The notes under the pieces were generated by a model. That model was not told the DNA's origin. It made no database searches and saw only the letters and a list, made by a program, of their open reading frames with translations. Position numbers and translations under genes: made by a program. 64,000 nucleotides of DNA, taken from assembly GCA_000746765.1 (NCBI GenBank), contig JOSY01000033.1:116113-180112 (forward strand). Reading direction: 5' to 3'. This document shows, piece by piece, positions 37,533 to 44,040 of this stretch (positions are counted from its first letter, which is position 1; each line of letters starts with the position of its first letter). Origin of the DNA: Marine Group I thaumarchaeote SCGC AAA799-D11. GTDB taxonomy: Archaea > Thermoproteota > Nitrososphaeria > Nitrososphaerales > Nitrosopumilaceae.

Positions 37533-38639
37533 ATGCAGTTATTAGAATTTCAAGCAAAAGAGCTATTTCGAGAATACGGTATCAACCTGCTAGACAGCAT
37601 TTCATCTACAAATATTGAAGAAGGTAGAAAGCATGCAAAAGAATTGGGATACCCATTTGTTATTAAAATTCAGGTTCCAGTAGGAGGCAGGGGCAAGGCA
37701 GGAGGAATCCAAAAATGCCATAATGATGATGAATTTGAGATAAAATACCCTCAAGTTATGGACTTGACAATAAAGGGTGAAAAAGCAAGGGCAATTCTTC
37801 TTGAAAAGATGGCAGACATCAAAAAAGAGTTGTATCTTTCAATATTTTTGAATCGTTCAAAAAGATGTTACACAATTATTGCATCAGTTGAAGGTGGAGT
37901 TGAAATTGAATCAGTGAAAAATCAAATTATCAAAGAGATAGGATTAGGGGAGGTTTCAGATGATCTTGCAAAAGAAGTTGCAAAAGAAATGGGGTTAGAA
38001 GGAAAGCACGCTGAAGGTGTAGCAGATACCTTGAAGAAATTATCAAAACTTACAATTGAAAAAGAAGCAGAACTTGTTGAAATTAATCCACTTGCAATTA
38101 TGCAAGACGATACAATAATGGCACTTGATGGTAAATTTGTTACAGACGACAACAGTAACTTTAGACATCCAGAATTAGAAAAGTACCAAGAGAAAACAGC
38201 AATTGAAGAACAAGCTGAGAAGAGTGGATTTTCCTTAGTAGAATTAGATGGAGACATTGCAGTTGTTGGAAACGGTGCAGGATTAGTAATGTCTACATTA
38301 GATATGTTATCAGATAACGGAGGAAAACCAGCATGTTTCTTAGATGTTGGAGGCGGTGCAACAACTGAATCTGTATATGAAGCATTGACTTTGATTAGTA
38401 AATTAGATAGAGTAAAAGGAATTCTAGTAAACCTCTATGGAGGAATTGTAAAAACTACAGTAGTAGCTGAAGCATTTCTAAAAGCATACGAGGATAATGT
38501 AATTGATTTACCAGTATTTTCAAGACTAAAGGGAACAGAATCAGAAAAAGCAACAGAGATGCTACAAGGTTCTAGAACCAAAATTTTTGGCACAGTTGAA
38601 GAGGCAATTAACGCAGCAGTTATGGGAGTAAAGAATTGA
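37533..38639 (+). CDS. sucC: Succinyl-CoA synthetase beta subunit
   Basis: The 368-aa ATP-grasp subunit: EFQAKELFREYGINLL opening, VPVGGRGKAGGI, ELVEINPLAI and the C-terminal SRLKGTESEKATEML, with GGATTESVYEAL near the CoA-ligase core. It forms the heterodimer with SucD, making succinyl-CoA or ATP/GTP from succinate. The two genes overlap by 4 bp. Confidence 0.95.
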   Translation: MQLLEFQAKELFREYGINLLDSISSTNIEEGRKHAKELGYPFVIKIQVPVGGRGKAGGIQKCHNDDEFEIKYPQVMDLTIKGEKARAILLEKMADIKKELYLSIFLNRSKRCYTIIASVEGGVEIESVKNQIIKEIGLGEVSDDLAKEVAKEMGLEGKHAEGVADTLKKLSKLTIEKEAELVEINPLAIMQDDTIMALDGKFVTDDNSNFRHPELEKYQEKTAIEEQAEKSGFSLVELDGDIAVVGNGAGLVMSTLDMLSDNGGKPACFLDVGGGATTESVYEALTLISKLDRVKGILVNLYGGIVKTTVVAEAFLKAYEDNVIDLPVFSRLKGTESEKATEMLQGSRTKIFGTVEEAINAAVMGVKN

Positions 38640-39553
38640 CAGACATTTTTGCACTACTCAAAGGAAACCCAGGAGATTCAGATTATGAGAAGAAAGGAGT
38701 AATCGTTCAAGGAATTACCGGCGCATATGGTTCACTTCATGCAAGAAACATGATTGCATATGGAACAAATGTTGTTGCAGGAGTTACTCCTGGAAAAGGA
38801 GGTCAAAAATTTGAAGACAAAGTTCCAATTTACAATACAATGAAAGAAGCAGTAGATGCAACTAATGCTAAAATTTCAATAGTTTTTGTTCCAGCAAAAT
38901 TCTTCCTAAGTGCTGCAAAAGACGCACTAGAAGCAGGAATCAAACTACTAGTTGCAATTCCAGAACACGTTCCAATCAGAGATACAATGGAAACATTAGA
39001 GCTTGCAAAACAAAAAGGTGCGATAATCATCGGTCCAAATACACCAGGAATAATGATTCCAGAATTAATTAAAATAGGAATCATGCCACCAACTCCTTTC
39101 AAAGCAGGAAAGATTGCAGTATTATCAAAGAGTGGAACATTACTTTATGAGATTTCTGATGCATTAACTAATGCAGGATTTGGTCAATCAATTACAATCG
39201 GCATTGGAGGAGACCCAGTTAATGGAACAAGACTCATTGATGCATTTGATATGGTAAAAGACATTCAAGACTTGGAAGGAATGGTAGTTGTAGGAGAGAT
39301 AGGAGGAGATTCTGAAGAAATGCTAGCTCAAAGAATTATTGATTCAGGATTTAACAAACCAACTGTTGCATACATTGCAGGAAGAGCAGCCCCTAAGGAG
39401 AAAAGAATGGGACATGCAGGGGCAATAGTAATGGGAACGTATGGTTCAGCAGAATCCAAAGTTTCAATGTTTAACAAGGCAAACATTCCAGTAGCAAAAA
39501 GACCTGCAGAAGTACCTGTTTTACTAGCAGGAAAGATGGAAAAATCCGATTAG
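38636..39553 (+). CDS. sucD: Succinyl-CoA synthetase alpha subunit
   Basis: The 305-aa subunit has the CoA-binding Rossmann fold (VIVQGITGAYGSLHARNM), VIFVPAKF-type strands, GPNTPGIMIPE, LSKSGTLLYEISDAL and the phospho-His segment GHAGAIVMG. Start is TTG at 38636, overlapping the sucC stop, so translation is coupled. Confidence 0.95.
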   Translation: MTDIFALLKGNPGDSDYEKKGVIVQGITGAYGSLHARNMIAYGTNVVAGVTPGKGGQKFEDKVPIYNTMKEAVDATNAKISIVFVPAKFFLSAAKDALEAGIKLLVAIPEHVPIRDTMETLELAKQKGAIIIGPNTPGIMIPELIKIGIMPPTPFKAGKIAVLSKSGTLLYEISDALTNAGFGQSITIGIGGDPVNGTRLIDAFDMVKDIQDLEGMVVVGEIGGDSEEMLAQRIIDSGFNKPTVAYIAGRAAPKEKRMGHAGAIVMGTYGSAESKVSMFNKANIPVAKRPAEVPVLLAGKMEKSD

Positions 39554-39584
39554 AATAAAAGAGAGAGGTTTAGGAGAGAATCAA

Positions 39585-39752
39585 ATGCCAATTACAGACC
39601 CAGAAAAGAAACGAATCGCACAGCAAGCAAGACTTGTCATGAGAATTTGTTTTAATTGTGGATGTAGAAATGACATTGACGCTACCAGATGTAGAAAATG
39701 TAGAAACCCATACTTGAGATTAAAGAACAGAAATCTCGGCGTAAAGAAATAG
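39585..39752 (+). CDS. rpl40e: Ribosomal protein eL40
   Basis: This 55-aa reading frame begins ATG 39585 with MPITDPEKKRIAQQARLVM and has the zinc ribbon CFNCG...CRKC followed by NPYLRLKNR and a lysine end, the full archaeal eL40 sequence plan. A purine-rich ggaga lies 8-12 bp before the start. It follows sucD by 31 bp. Confidence 0.95.
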   Translation: MPITDPEKKRIAQQARLVMRICFNCGCRNDIDATRCRKCRNPYLRLKNRNLGVKK

Positions 39753-39754
39753 AG

Positions 39755-40003
39755 TTAGAAATTCATCAATCGTTGTCTATAATCTACAATTGCGGATTTT
39801 ATATCAGAATTATATCTCATTACAAAAGATTTGGCCAAATCAGGATTTTCCAATTCTTCTAGGGAAATCTGTAGATCATCAGGCAGTTGTTCATTCATCT
39901 GAAAGAGAATCTTTGCAGCATCAACGTATTGTCCAAGATTTTCAGCATATTCAAATGCCAACTTCATCCGGTCAATTAATGCATCAAATTCCTGTAAAGA
40001 CAT
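39755..40003 (-). CDS. Hypothetical 82-aa helical protein
   Basis: An acidic, all-helical protein (QEFDALIDRMKLAFEYAENLGQYVDAAKILF). It converges on rpl40e with 2 bp between stops. No family recognised, but composition and clean helix pattern support coding. Confidence 0.6.
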   Translation of the reverse strand: MSLQEFDALIDRMKLAFEYAENLGQYVDAAKILFQMNEQLPDDLQISLEELENPDLAKSFVMRYNSDIKSAIVDYRQRLMNF

Positions 40004-40097
40004 GTTAAGATTTTCAAAAATTAGTACTAAAGGCAGAGGTTATTACAAAATATCCAGAATCTAAAGACAAAAAAGCTTGTAGTATTGTAATTTTGTT

Positions 40098-40191
40098 GGA
40101 CCGGTCGTCTAGTTTGGTTTGGATGACGCACTCACACTGCGTAAGAGAGTATTCTCCGCAAAGGTCGTGGGTTCAAATCCCATCCGGTCTA
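40098..40191 (+). tRNA. tRNA-Val(CAC), probably with an intron in the variable region
   Basis: Acceptor arms GGACCGG (40098-40104) and CCGGTCT (40184-40190) pair with one G-U. The anticodon stem ACGCA/TGCGT (40126-40130, 40138-40142) encloses loop CTCACAC, anticodon CAC at 40133-40135. The T arm GTGGG/CCCAT with loop TTCAAAT is normal. Between the anticodon stem and T arm are 24 nt instead of about 5. They contain TGCG/CGCA and GAGA/TCTC helices with a TAA bulge, like a relaxed bulge-helix-bulge splice motif. Removing about 18 nt would give a normal 76-nt tRNA; exact splice sites are undecided. Confidence 0.85.
40180..40189 (+). repeat. Left copy of a 10-bp direct repeat (tRNA-Val 3' end)
   Basis: ccatccggtc, inside the tRNA 3' end; the same 10 bases occur at 42797-42806. 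Candidate attachment site. Confidence 0.45.
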
Positions 40192-40193
40192 TG

Positions 40194-40229
40194 ACGGTCT
40201 GAACCCACTGCGGGCTCGGACCGTTTTTG
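40194..40229 (+). terminator. Hairpin plus T-run after tRNA-Val (left 31-nt hairpin)
   Basis: Arms from 40194 to 40224 pair nine positions (including a G-U), then an A-C mismatch and CCC/GGG around the loop actgc; TTTTT follows. It can act as the tRNA terminator. The same architecture with compensatory arm changes is found at 42768-42798. Confidence 0.6.
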
Positions 40230-40274
40230 TAATTAAGAAAATGAATTGAACGGTTAATGGTACAAATCATGTTT

Positions 40275-40787
40275 TTATTTTTTAGTTCTAATGTTACATT
40301 CTGAATTTATTCCTTTAATCATCAAAAAATATGTACCAATTAAAATCGCGATTGCAATCAAACGTATTGGAAATTCATAGATTGTTAGAAAGTTCAGAGA
40401 AGTAGCTCCAGCTACGCCGAGTACAGAGATTATTGGAAGCGCAAGAGAACCGCAGCTAGTGCATATTCCTGCACCTGCTCCGACAAACGAACCGGTAAGA
40501 CCAGCACTTACCTTCTTTGTACTTGCCTGTTTTGTTCTGATCTGAAAGATGCTAAAGCTGATCACAAGACCTATCAAAGCAGACACAGCAATTATTGAGA
40601 CAAAACTTGGAAACATTCCATCTGGAATGTGAAACACTAAGAACGGTTCAAAGAAAAGATATTCCTGTGCAGATAACAAAAGTAGCATCATCATAGCAAA
40701 AATCGAAATCGATATTGCAACATAAGACGGGTTTGAGAATACGAGTTTGATTGCCTGCCTGTGCATGTTGTTTATTCTGCGTTCCAT
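40275..40787 (-). CDS. Four-helix membrane protein with CTSCGS motif
   Basis: The 170-aa protein has about four transmembrane helices (24-42, 55-80, 95-120 and 130-155). At the start of helix 3 is GAGICTSCGSLALPIISVLG, a CxxC pair followed by a Pro-containing helix, as in MerT/MerC-like heavy metal transporters. It overlaps the next upstream gene by 16 bp. Metal or thiol transport is a reasonable inference, not proved. Confidence 0.7.
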   Translation of the reverse strand: MERRINNMHRQAIKLVFSNPSYVAISISIFAMMMLLLLSAQEYLFFEPFLVFHIPDGMFPSFVSIIAVSALIGLVISFSIFQIRTKQASTKKVSAGLTGSFVGAGAGICTSCGSLALPIISVLGVAGATSLNFLTIYEFPIRLIAIAILIGTYFLMIKGINSECNIRTKK

Positions 40788-41518
40788 TGCATTAAATCCT
40801 TAATTGATTTTCCCTGTTTGTTCCATCTCTGCACGATAATTCCAAGCATAGCTCCAAACAACAGATGCGCAACCAGAGTTATTGCAAACAGGTTGTATCC
40901 GTCCATGTGCTCAATTCCAAATGGCCCTTTCATCACGATAAGATACGGTGCAAGCATCATTCCGATTTCTATCACAAAAGCCCATATCATTCCGTACCAC
41001 CATCTCCCTTTGCCGACAATTAATGAATAGACGATTCCAAACGTGGCACCGTTCCAGAAATGCCACAGACCACCAACTAGAAAAATATCAACAGGGGCAT
41101 GGTAGAGATTCATAGGAACGCCTGACTGCATTATTACCTGTTTTACTTCTGACAGAGACGAGATTGTTCTGGTGAGAAGAAGGCCAGGAAGCGATATCAT
41201 GCTGTCCATTGGAATCCATTTTGCAAACATGTATCCCGGAATTCTTATTGCTTCCAGTGCAAATGTCGCAATCGTTCCTGCCGCCATTCCAACAAACAAC
41301 CTGCTTGAAAGCGCTGGAAATTTTGCACGTGCTAAAATTCCTATTGCAAAAATTGCAATAACGGATGGAATTATTGCAACATCCCTGTAAAGCGTGTATG
41401 AGATTATTTCTAGCGGCCCAAATATCAAAAGACCGGCAGAAGCCCCGCTGAGAACAATTACAATCACAGTTAGTACAAGTTCAGTTCTTCTCTGCTGTGT
41501 TTTTGTTTCTGTGTTCAT
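40772..41518 (-). CDS. Membrane protein with six or more helices, unknown family
   Basis: The 248-aa protein has hydrophobic segments near residues 15-35, 45-63, 75-95, 145-170, 178-198 and 208-230, and conserved-looking His/Trp-rich loops (NLYHAPVDIFLVGGLWHFWNG). No transporter family was recognised. It lies 9 bp after the Cys-rich mini-protein gene and overlaps the CTSCGS membrane protein gene, forming one operon. Confidence 0.65.
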   Translation of the reverse strand: MNTETKTQQRRTELVLTVIVIVLSGASAGLLIFGPLEIISYTLYRDVAIIPSVIAIFAIGILARAKFPALSSRLFVGMAAGTIATFALEAIRIPGYMFAKWIPMDSMISLPGLLLTRTISSLSEVKQVIMQSGVPMNLYHAPVDIFLVGGLWHFWNGATFGIVYSLIVGKGRWWYGMIWAFVIEIGMMLAPYLIVMKGPFGIEHMDGYNLFAITLVAHLLFGAMLGIIVQRWNKQGKSIKDLMQWNAE

Positions 41519-41527
41519 GTCTGCTCA

Positions 41528-41719
41528 TCATTTTAGAATTGCATTCGATGTTATCTCCAGCGAACAGCTTTTGTAGTTCTTGCAGTGATACTCGCATTTC
41601 TCTGCTGTGCCTTGGTCCTTGTATCCAAGACCGCACTCCTCGCACAGGAATACTTCCTTGTTGTCTTTTAGAATTTTCTTTACCATTATGTCATCACTGT
41701 ATTCTAGCGGTTTTACCAT
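41528..41719 (-). CDS. Cys/His mini-protein, likely metal-binding
   Basis: The 63-aa protein has CEECG at residues 26-30, CEYHC at 42-46 and Cys52: a CxxC...CxxH/C pattern like a zinc finger or a copper/mercury-binding chaperone. It is first in the three-gene operon and divergent from the HxlR-type regulator across a 51-bp shared promoter. Confidence 0.65.
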   Translation of the reverse strand: MVKPLEYSDDIMVKKILKDNKEVFLCEECGLGYKDQGTAEKCEYHCKNYKSCSLEITSNAILK

Positions 41720-41725
41720 GCTATA

Positions 41726-41763
41726 CTACAAAATTCAAAGTATTTAAGATACAAAGTTCGTAG
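41726..41763. promoter_or_regulatory. Shared bidirectional promoter/operator of the HxlR module
   Basis: TATTTAAG at 41741-41748 lies 23-30 bp before the GTG at 41771, and its complement lies 22-29 bp before the divergent ATG at 41719, so one TATA can serve both directions. GTAT/ATAC (41740-41752) form a dyad over it, and a 9/10 direct repeat, TACAAAATTC (41727-41736) and TACAAAGTTC (41750-41759), brackets it. These are candidate regulator sites. Confidence 0.55.
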
Positions 41764-41770
41764 CATTATA

Positions 41771-42142
41771 GTGACTTCGAAGAATCAAAGTAATGTAGTT
41801 TGTCTGTGTCCTCTTGATGGAGTAATTGACACGATTGGAAAAAAATGGGGATTGTTGATCATAAATGAGATTGGAAACCACGGAAAGCTCCGCTACAAGG
41901 AATTAATGGCAGAGCTTAAAGGAATAAGTCCGTCCACACTGGCCTCCATGCTAAAAGATTTTGAAAAAGAGGAACTTGTTGCAAAACAGGTATTCAACGA
42001 GATACCACCAAGAGCAGAATACTCCTTAACCAAACGTGGTAAGGAATTAAGAATTGCCATAATTCCACTGTTAAAATGGGCTACAAAGAAAGGCAATTTC
42101 AAGATGCATTGTTCCTGTAGTTTGTTAAAAAAATATTGGTAG
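41771..42142 (+). CDS. HxlR-family winged-helix regulator with Cys pairs
   Basis: The 123-aa protein starts with GTG at 41771. The HxlR pattern is clear: CPLDGVIDTIGKKWGLLIINEIGNHGKLRYKELMAEL, GISPSTLASMLKDFEKEELV and the RAEYSLTKRGKEL wing. Cys residues cluster at both ends (CLCP near residue 12 and HCSCS near residue 115), fitting a metal- or redox-sensing role. It is divergent from the membrane protein operon and probably controls it. Confidence 0.88.
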   Translation: MTSKNQSNVVCLCPLDGVIDTIGKKWGLLIINEIGNHGKLRYKELMAELKGISPSTLASMLKDFEKEELVAKQVFNEIPPRAEYSLTKRGKELRIAIIPLLKWATKKGNFKMHCSCSLLKKYW

Positions 42143-42164
42143 GAGTTTGTAAAGTACTCCAATA
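42138..42164 (+). repeat. 27-nt hairpin repeat, left copy (before the toxin-antitoxin pair)
   Basis: It starts within the end of the HxlR-type gene. GGAGT and ACTCC arms form a hairpin, and 24 of 27 positions match the copy at 42703-42729. It may terminate transcription or mark a cassette border. Confidence 0.65.
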
Positions 42165-42180
42165 GATTTGTTTTTATATT

Positions 42181-42210
42181 AGAATATACCATAGTATACT
42201 AGAGTATACC
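42181..42210 (+). promoter_or_regulatory. Three tandem 10-bp operator repeats of the toxin-antitoxin operon
   Basis: agaatatacc, atagtatact and agagtatacc follow one another at one helical turn each and end at the antitoxin ATG. A TATA box TTTATATT is at 42173-42180, so a protein bound to the repeats would cover the transcription start. Autoregulation by antitoxin or antitoxin-toxin complex is expected. Confidence 0.6.
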
Positions 42211-42444
42211 ATGGAGCAAAGCACAATCAAACTTTCTAAAAAAATAAAAAATGATCTAAAAAAACAGATGAATCATCCAGGTGAAACCTATGAGGCAGTA
42301 ATTGCAAGACTGCTAAAAAATGCACAGGAAGACGATGTGCTAAGTCCTGCAGTCATAAAAAATATTGAAGAAGGGGTAGCAGACATCAAGGCAGGACGTG
42401 TGTATACATCTGAGCAAGTAAGAAAGAGACTGGGTCTAAGATGA
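42211..42444 (+). CDS. Antitoxin, RelB/ribbon-helix-helix-like
   Basis: The 77-aa protein has an N-terminal strand (STIKLSKKIKNDLKKQM) and helices (ETYEAVIARLLKN) like a ribbon-helix-helix/VapB-type DNA-binding domain. A C-terminal toxin-wrapping tail follows (EGVADIKAGRVYTSEQVRKRLG), a frequent RelB/YefM-like feature. One base separates its stop from the toxin gene. Confidence 0.8.
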   Translation: MEQSTIKLSKKIKNDLKKQMNHPGETYEAVIARLLKNAQEDDVLSPAVIKNIEEGVADIKAGRVYTSEQVRKRLGLR

Positions 42445-42445
42445 T

Positions 42446-42700
42446 ATGACGTGGCAAGTCATATGGTCTGAAAAATCTGTAAAGCAATTAGAAAAGATAG
42501 ACAAGAAAACTTCCCAGCGCATATTTGATGCGGTTTTAGAATGTGCTGATGATCCATTCAAAAATGTTACAAGATTGACAAATTCGCCATTTTACAGATT
42601 AAGGGTAGGAAACTATAGAGTAATTCTGGATTTACAACAAAGCAGGATGATAATTTTTGTTGTTGAAACAGATCATAGGGGAAGAATTTACAAAAAATAA
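42446..42700 (+). CDS. RelE/ParE-type toxin
   Basis: The 84-aa protein has the RelE core WQVIWSEKSVKQLEKIDKKT, a central DPFKNVTRLTNSPFYRLRVGNYRVIL (the R-x-GxYR motif) and a basic C-terminus (ETDHRGRIYKK). RelE toxins cleave mRNA at the ribosome, ParE poisons gyrase; the RLRVGNYRVI spacing favours RelE. It pairs with the upstream antitoxin. Confidence 0.87.
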   Translation: MTWQVIWSEKSVKQLEKIDKKTSQRIFDAVLECADDPFKNVTRLTNSPFYRLRVGNYRVILDLQQSRMIIFVVETDHRGRIYKK

Positions 42701-42702
42701 GA

Positions 42703-42729
42703 GGTAGGAGTTTTGCAAGTACTCCAATA
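42703..42729 (+). repeat. 27-nt hairpin repeat, right copy (after the toxin gene)
   Basis: It begins 2 bp after the toxin stop; 24/27 identical to 42138-42164 with the same GGAGT/ACTCC arms. The differing bases are all in the loop. Confidence 0.65.
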
Positions 42730-42767
42730 ACTTTCTGCCGTTGTATGATTTCATAAATTGTCAAAAA

Positions 42768-42798
42768 GGTATCCGCACCCACTGTGGGCGCGGAGACC
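42768..42798 (+). repeat. Right 31-nt hairpin of the island
   Basis: GGT/ACC, TCCGC/GCGGA and CCC/GGG pair around loop actgt with the same mismatch position as the hairpin at 40194-40224; 17 of the central 20 bases match (42775-42794 and 40201-40220). No T-run follows here. Confidence 0.55.
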
Positions 42799-42806
42799 AT
42801 CCGGTC
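42797..42806 (+). repeat. Right copy of the 10-bp tRNA-Val-tail repeat
   Basis: ccatccggtc, identical to 40180-40189 in the tRNA-Val 3' end; no tRNA is encoded around this copy. Confidence 0.45.
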
Positions 42807-42842
42807 CACCTACTTAAAATTAGACGAGATGTAAAAAAAGTC

Positions 42843-42974
42843 ATGAAAGCAAGGTTCCCTGGAAAATGCGTAGAGTGCGGAGAGGCAATCAAAGTAGGAA
42901 AAGAGATTCTAAAAAACTCTAAAGAGCAGTGGGTTCATGCAGCATGTTCTGACTTAGAAGAAGAATTACCATAG
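42843..42974 (+). CDS. 43-aa zinc-finger mini-protein
   Basis: The supported start is ATG 42843; a longer frame from 42741 runs through the hairpin and is doubtful. The protein has CVECG at residues 9-13 and VHAAC at 31-35, with KVGKEILKNSKEQW between, a treble-clef or PARP-type zinc-finger pattern. It sits just outside the right repeat of the island. Function unknown. Confidence 0.65.
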   Translation: MKARFPGKCVECGEAIKVGKEILKNSKEQWVHAACSDLEEELP

Positions 42975-43023
42975 AATGAATTTGTAATAAATTTTTTAAG
43001 TAACTTTCAAAAAAGCTAGTCAA

Positions 43024-43443
43024 ATGAGAGCAAAATCAAGTATCTTTCTAGCAATTATTGCATCATTTGCAGTTCTGATGTTCCCATCAGAGATAATTGC
43101 AGAGACTTCAGAAACTACAACAATCACTCCAATTAACGAAGAGATCAGTCTACAAAAAACAGTCACAACAATGATTGTTCCAGAAGATAACACATTACCA
43201 TGGGGATTTGTTACAGGCAGTCCTTCAGAATACGTTGAGAGACATCCAGTAATCATTCAATTCTTTGACGAGGTAGATGATTTGGTACATGTTGCACAAG
43301 TGGATGTTAAAGGAGATGGTTCTTACGAATACAAGTTTAGAGTAACTAGTATTGATGAAAGTGGAAATGTGGAAAAAGCCTTTGAAGGCGAATACACTGT
43401 AATGATATACAGAGTCATTCCTAACTCAAATCAACTAGTCTAA
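43024..43443 (+). CDS. Secreted protein of unknown function, 139 aa
   Basis: Residues 1-26 are a signal peptide (IFLAIIASFAVLMFPSEIIAE). The rest is predicted beta-rich (HPVIIQFFDEVDDLVHVAQVDVKGDGSYEYKFRV), like a single immunoglobulin-type domain seen in thaumarchaeal surface proteins. No family recognised. Confidence 0.7.
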   Translation: MRAKSSIFLAIIASFAVLMFPSEIIAETSETTTITPINEEISLQKTVTTMIVPEDNTLPWGFVTGSPSEYVERHPVIIQFFDEVDDLVHVAQVDVKGDGSYEYKFRVTSIDESGNVEKAFEGEYTVMIYRVIPNSNQLV

Positions 43444-43499
43444 ACATCCTTTATTTTTCACAGAATTCATATACCATTCAAGAAAATGCTAGCTAGAAA

Positions 43500-44039
43500 A
43501 TGAGTAAAAATTTTTGGCACGACATAGAATCAGGGGCAGATATTCCTGAAATTATCAATGTAGTAGTAGAGATTCCTAAAGGTTCTATGAACAAATACGA
43601 ATACGATAAAAAACACAACATGATAAAACTTGATAGAGTTTTATTTTCACCATTTCACTATCCAGGAGATTACGGATTAGTTCCTCAAACACTTTCTGAA
43701 GACGGGGATCCGTTAGATGCACTAGTTCTTGTCACAAATCCAACATATCCAGGAATTTTAATTGAAGCTAGACCAATAGGATTACTTCAAATGAAAGATG
43801 CAGGGGATTTGGATGACAAAATTATTTGTGTATCAACGAATGATCCAAGATACTTGCATACTACAGATATTTCAGATATTGAAGATCACTATCGTTCTGA
43901 AATTGCTCACTTTTTCCAAGTGTACAAAGATTTGGAAGGAAAGAAAGTTGAGATATTAGGATGGCAATCAGCAAAAGAAGCAAAGAGTATAATTGTCGAG
44001 TCAATTAAAAGATACAAGAATACTTTGAAGAAGTTTTAA
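43500..44039 (+). CDS. ppa: Inorganic pyrophosphatase, family I
   Basis: The 179-aa soluble enzyme hydrolyses pyrophosphate. KYEYDKKHNMIKLDRVLF, HYPGDYGLVPQTL, the signature DGDPLDALVLV and KDLEGKKVEILGW are typical. One base separates its stop from the following UBP zinc finger gene. Confidence 0.96.
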   Translation: MSKNFWHDIESGADIPEIINVVVEIPKGSMNKYEYDKKHNMIKLDRVLFSPFHYPGDYGLVPQTLSEDGDPLDALVLVTNPTYPGILIEARPIGLLQMKDAGDLDDKIICVSTNDPRYLHTTDISDIEDHYRSEIAHFFQVYKDLEGKKVEILGWQSAKEAKSIIVESIKRYKNTLKKF

Positions 44040-44040
44040 G

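Larger units (their letters stand above)
40190..42796. mobile_element. Putative tRNA-Val-associated island without integrase
   Basis: The island runs from the 3' end of tRNA-Val to a second copy of its tail (ccatccggtc at 40180-40189 and 42797-42806). Just inside each end is a 31-nt hairpin of the same architecture (40194-40224 and 42768-42798). The DNA between is less AT-rich than its surroundings and holds an HxlR-type regulator, metal/redox-looking membrane proteins and a toxin-antitoxin pair, a typical cargo. No recombinase is present, so it would depend on one in trans or be a decayed remnant. Confidence 0.5.

Noticed and set aside
8351..40787. Homology between the membrane proteins at 8351-8839 and 40275-40787
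   Set aside because: Both have four helices and a Cys pair near helix 3, but aligned identity by eye is too low to claim common family; kept as similar topology only.
41497..41763. Plus-strand Cys-rich frame opposite the Cys/His mini-protein
   Set aside because: Overlaps the shared promoter and the antisense of a better-supported gene; Cys arise from the complement.
42768..42811. A second tRNA-Val gene or split tRNA half around the 42797 repeat
   Set aside because: Only the last ten or so bases resemble a tRNA; no T arm, anticodon arm or D arm is present. Kept as a repeat.
42741..42842. N-terminal extension of the 43-aa zinc-finger protein
   Set aside because: The extension reads through the hairpin and repeat and has no family-like sequence; ATG 42843 begins the zinc-finger part.
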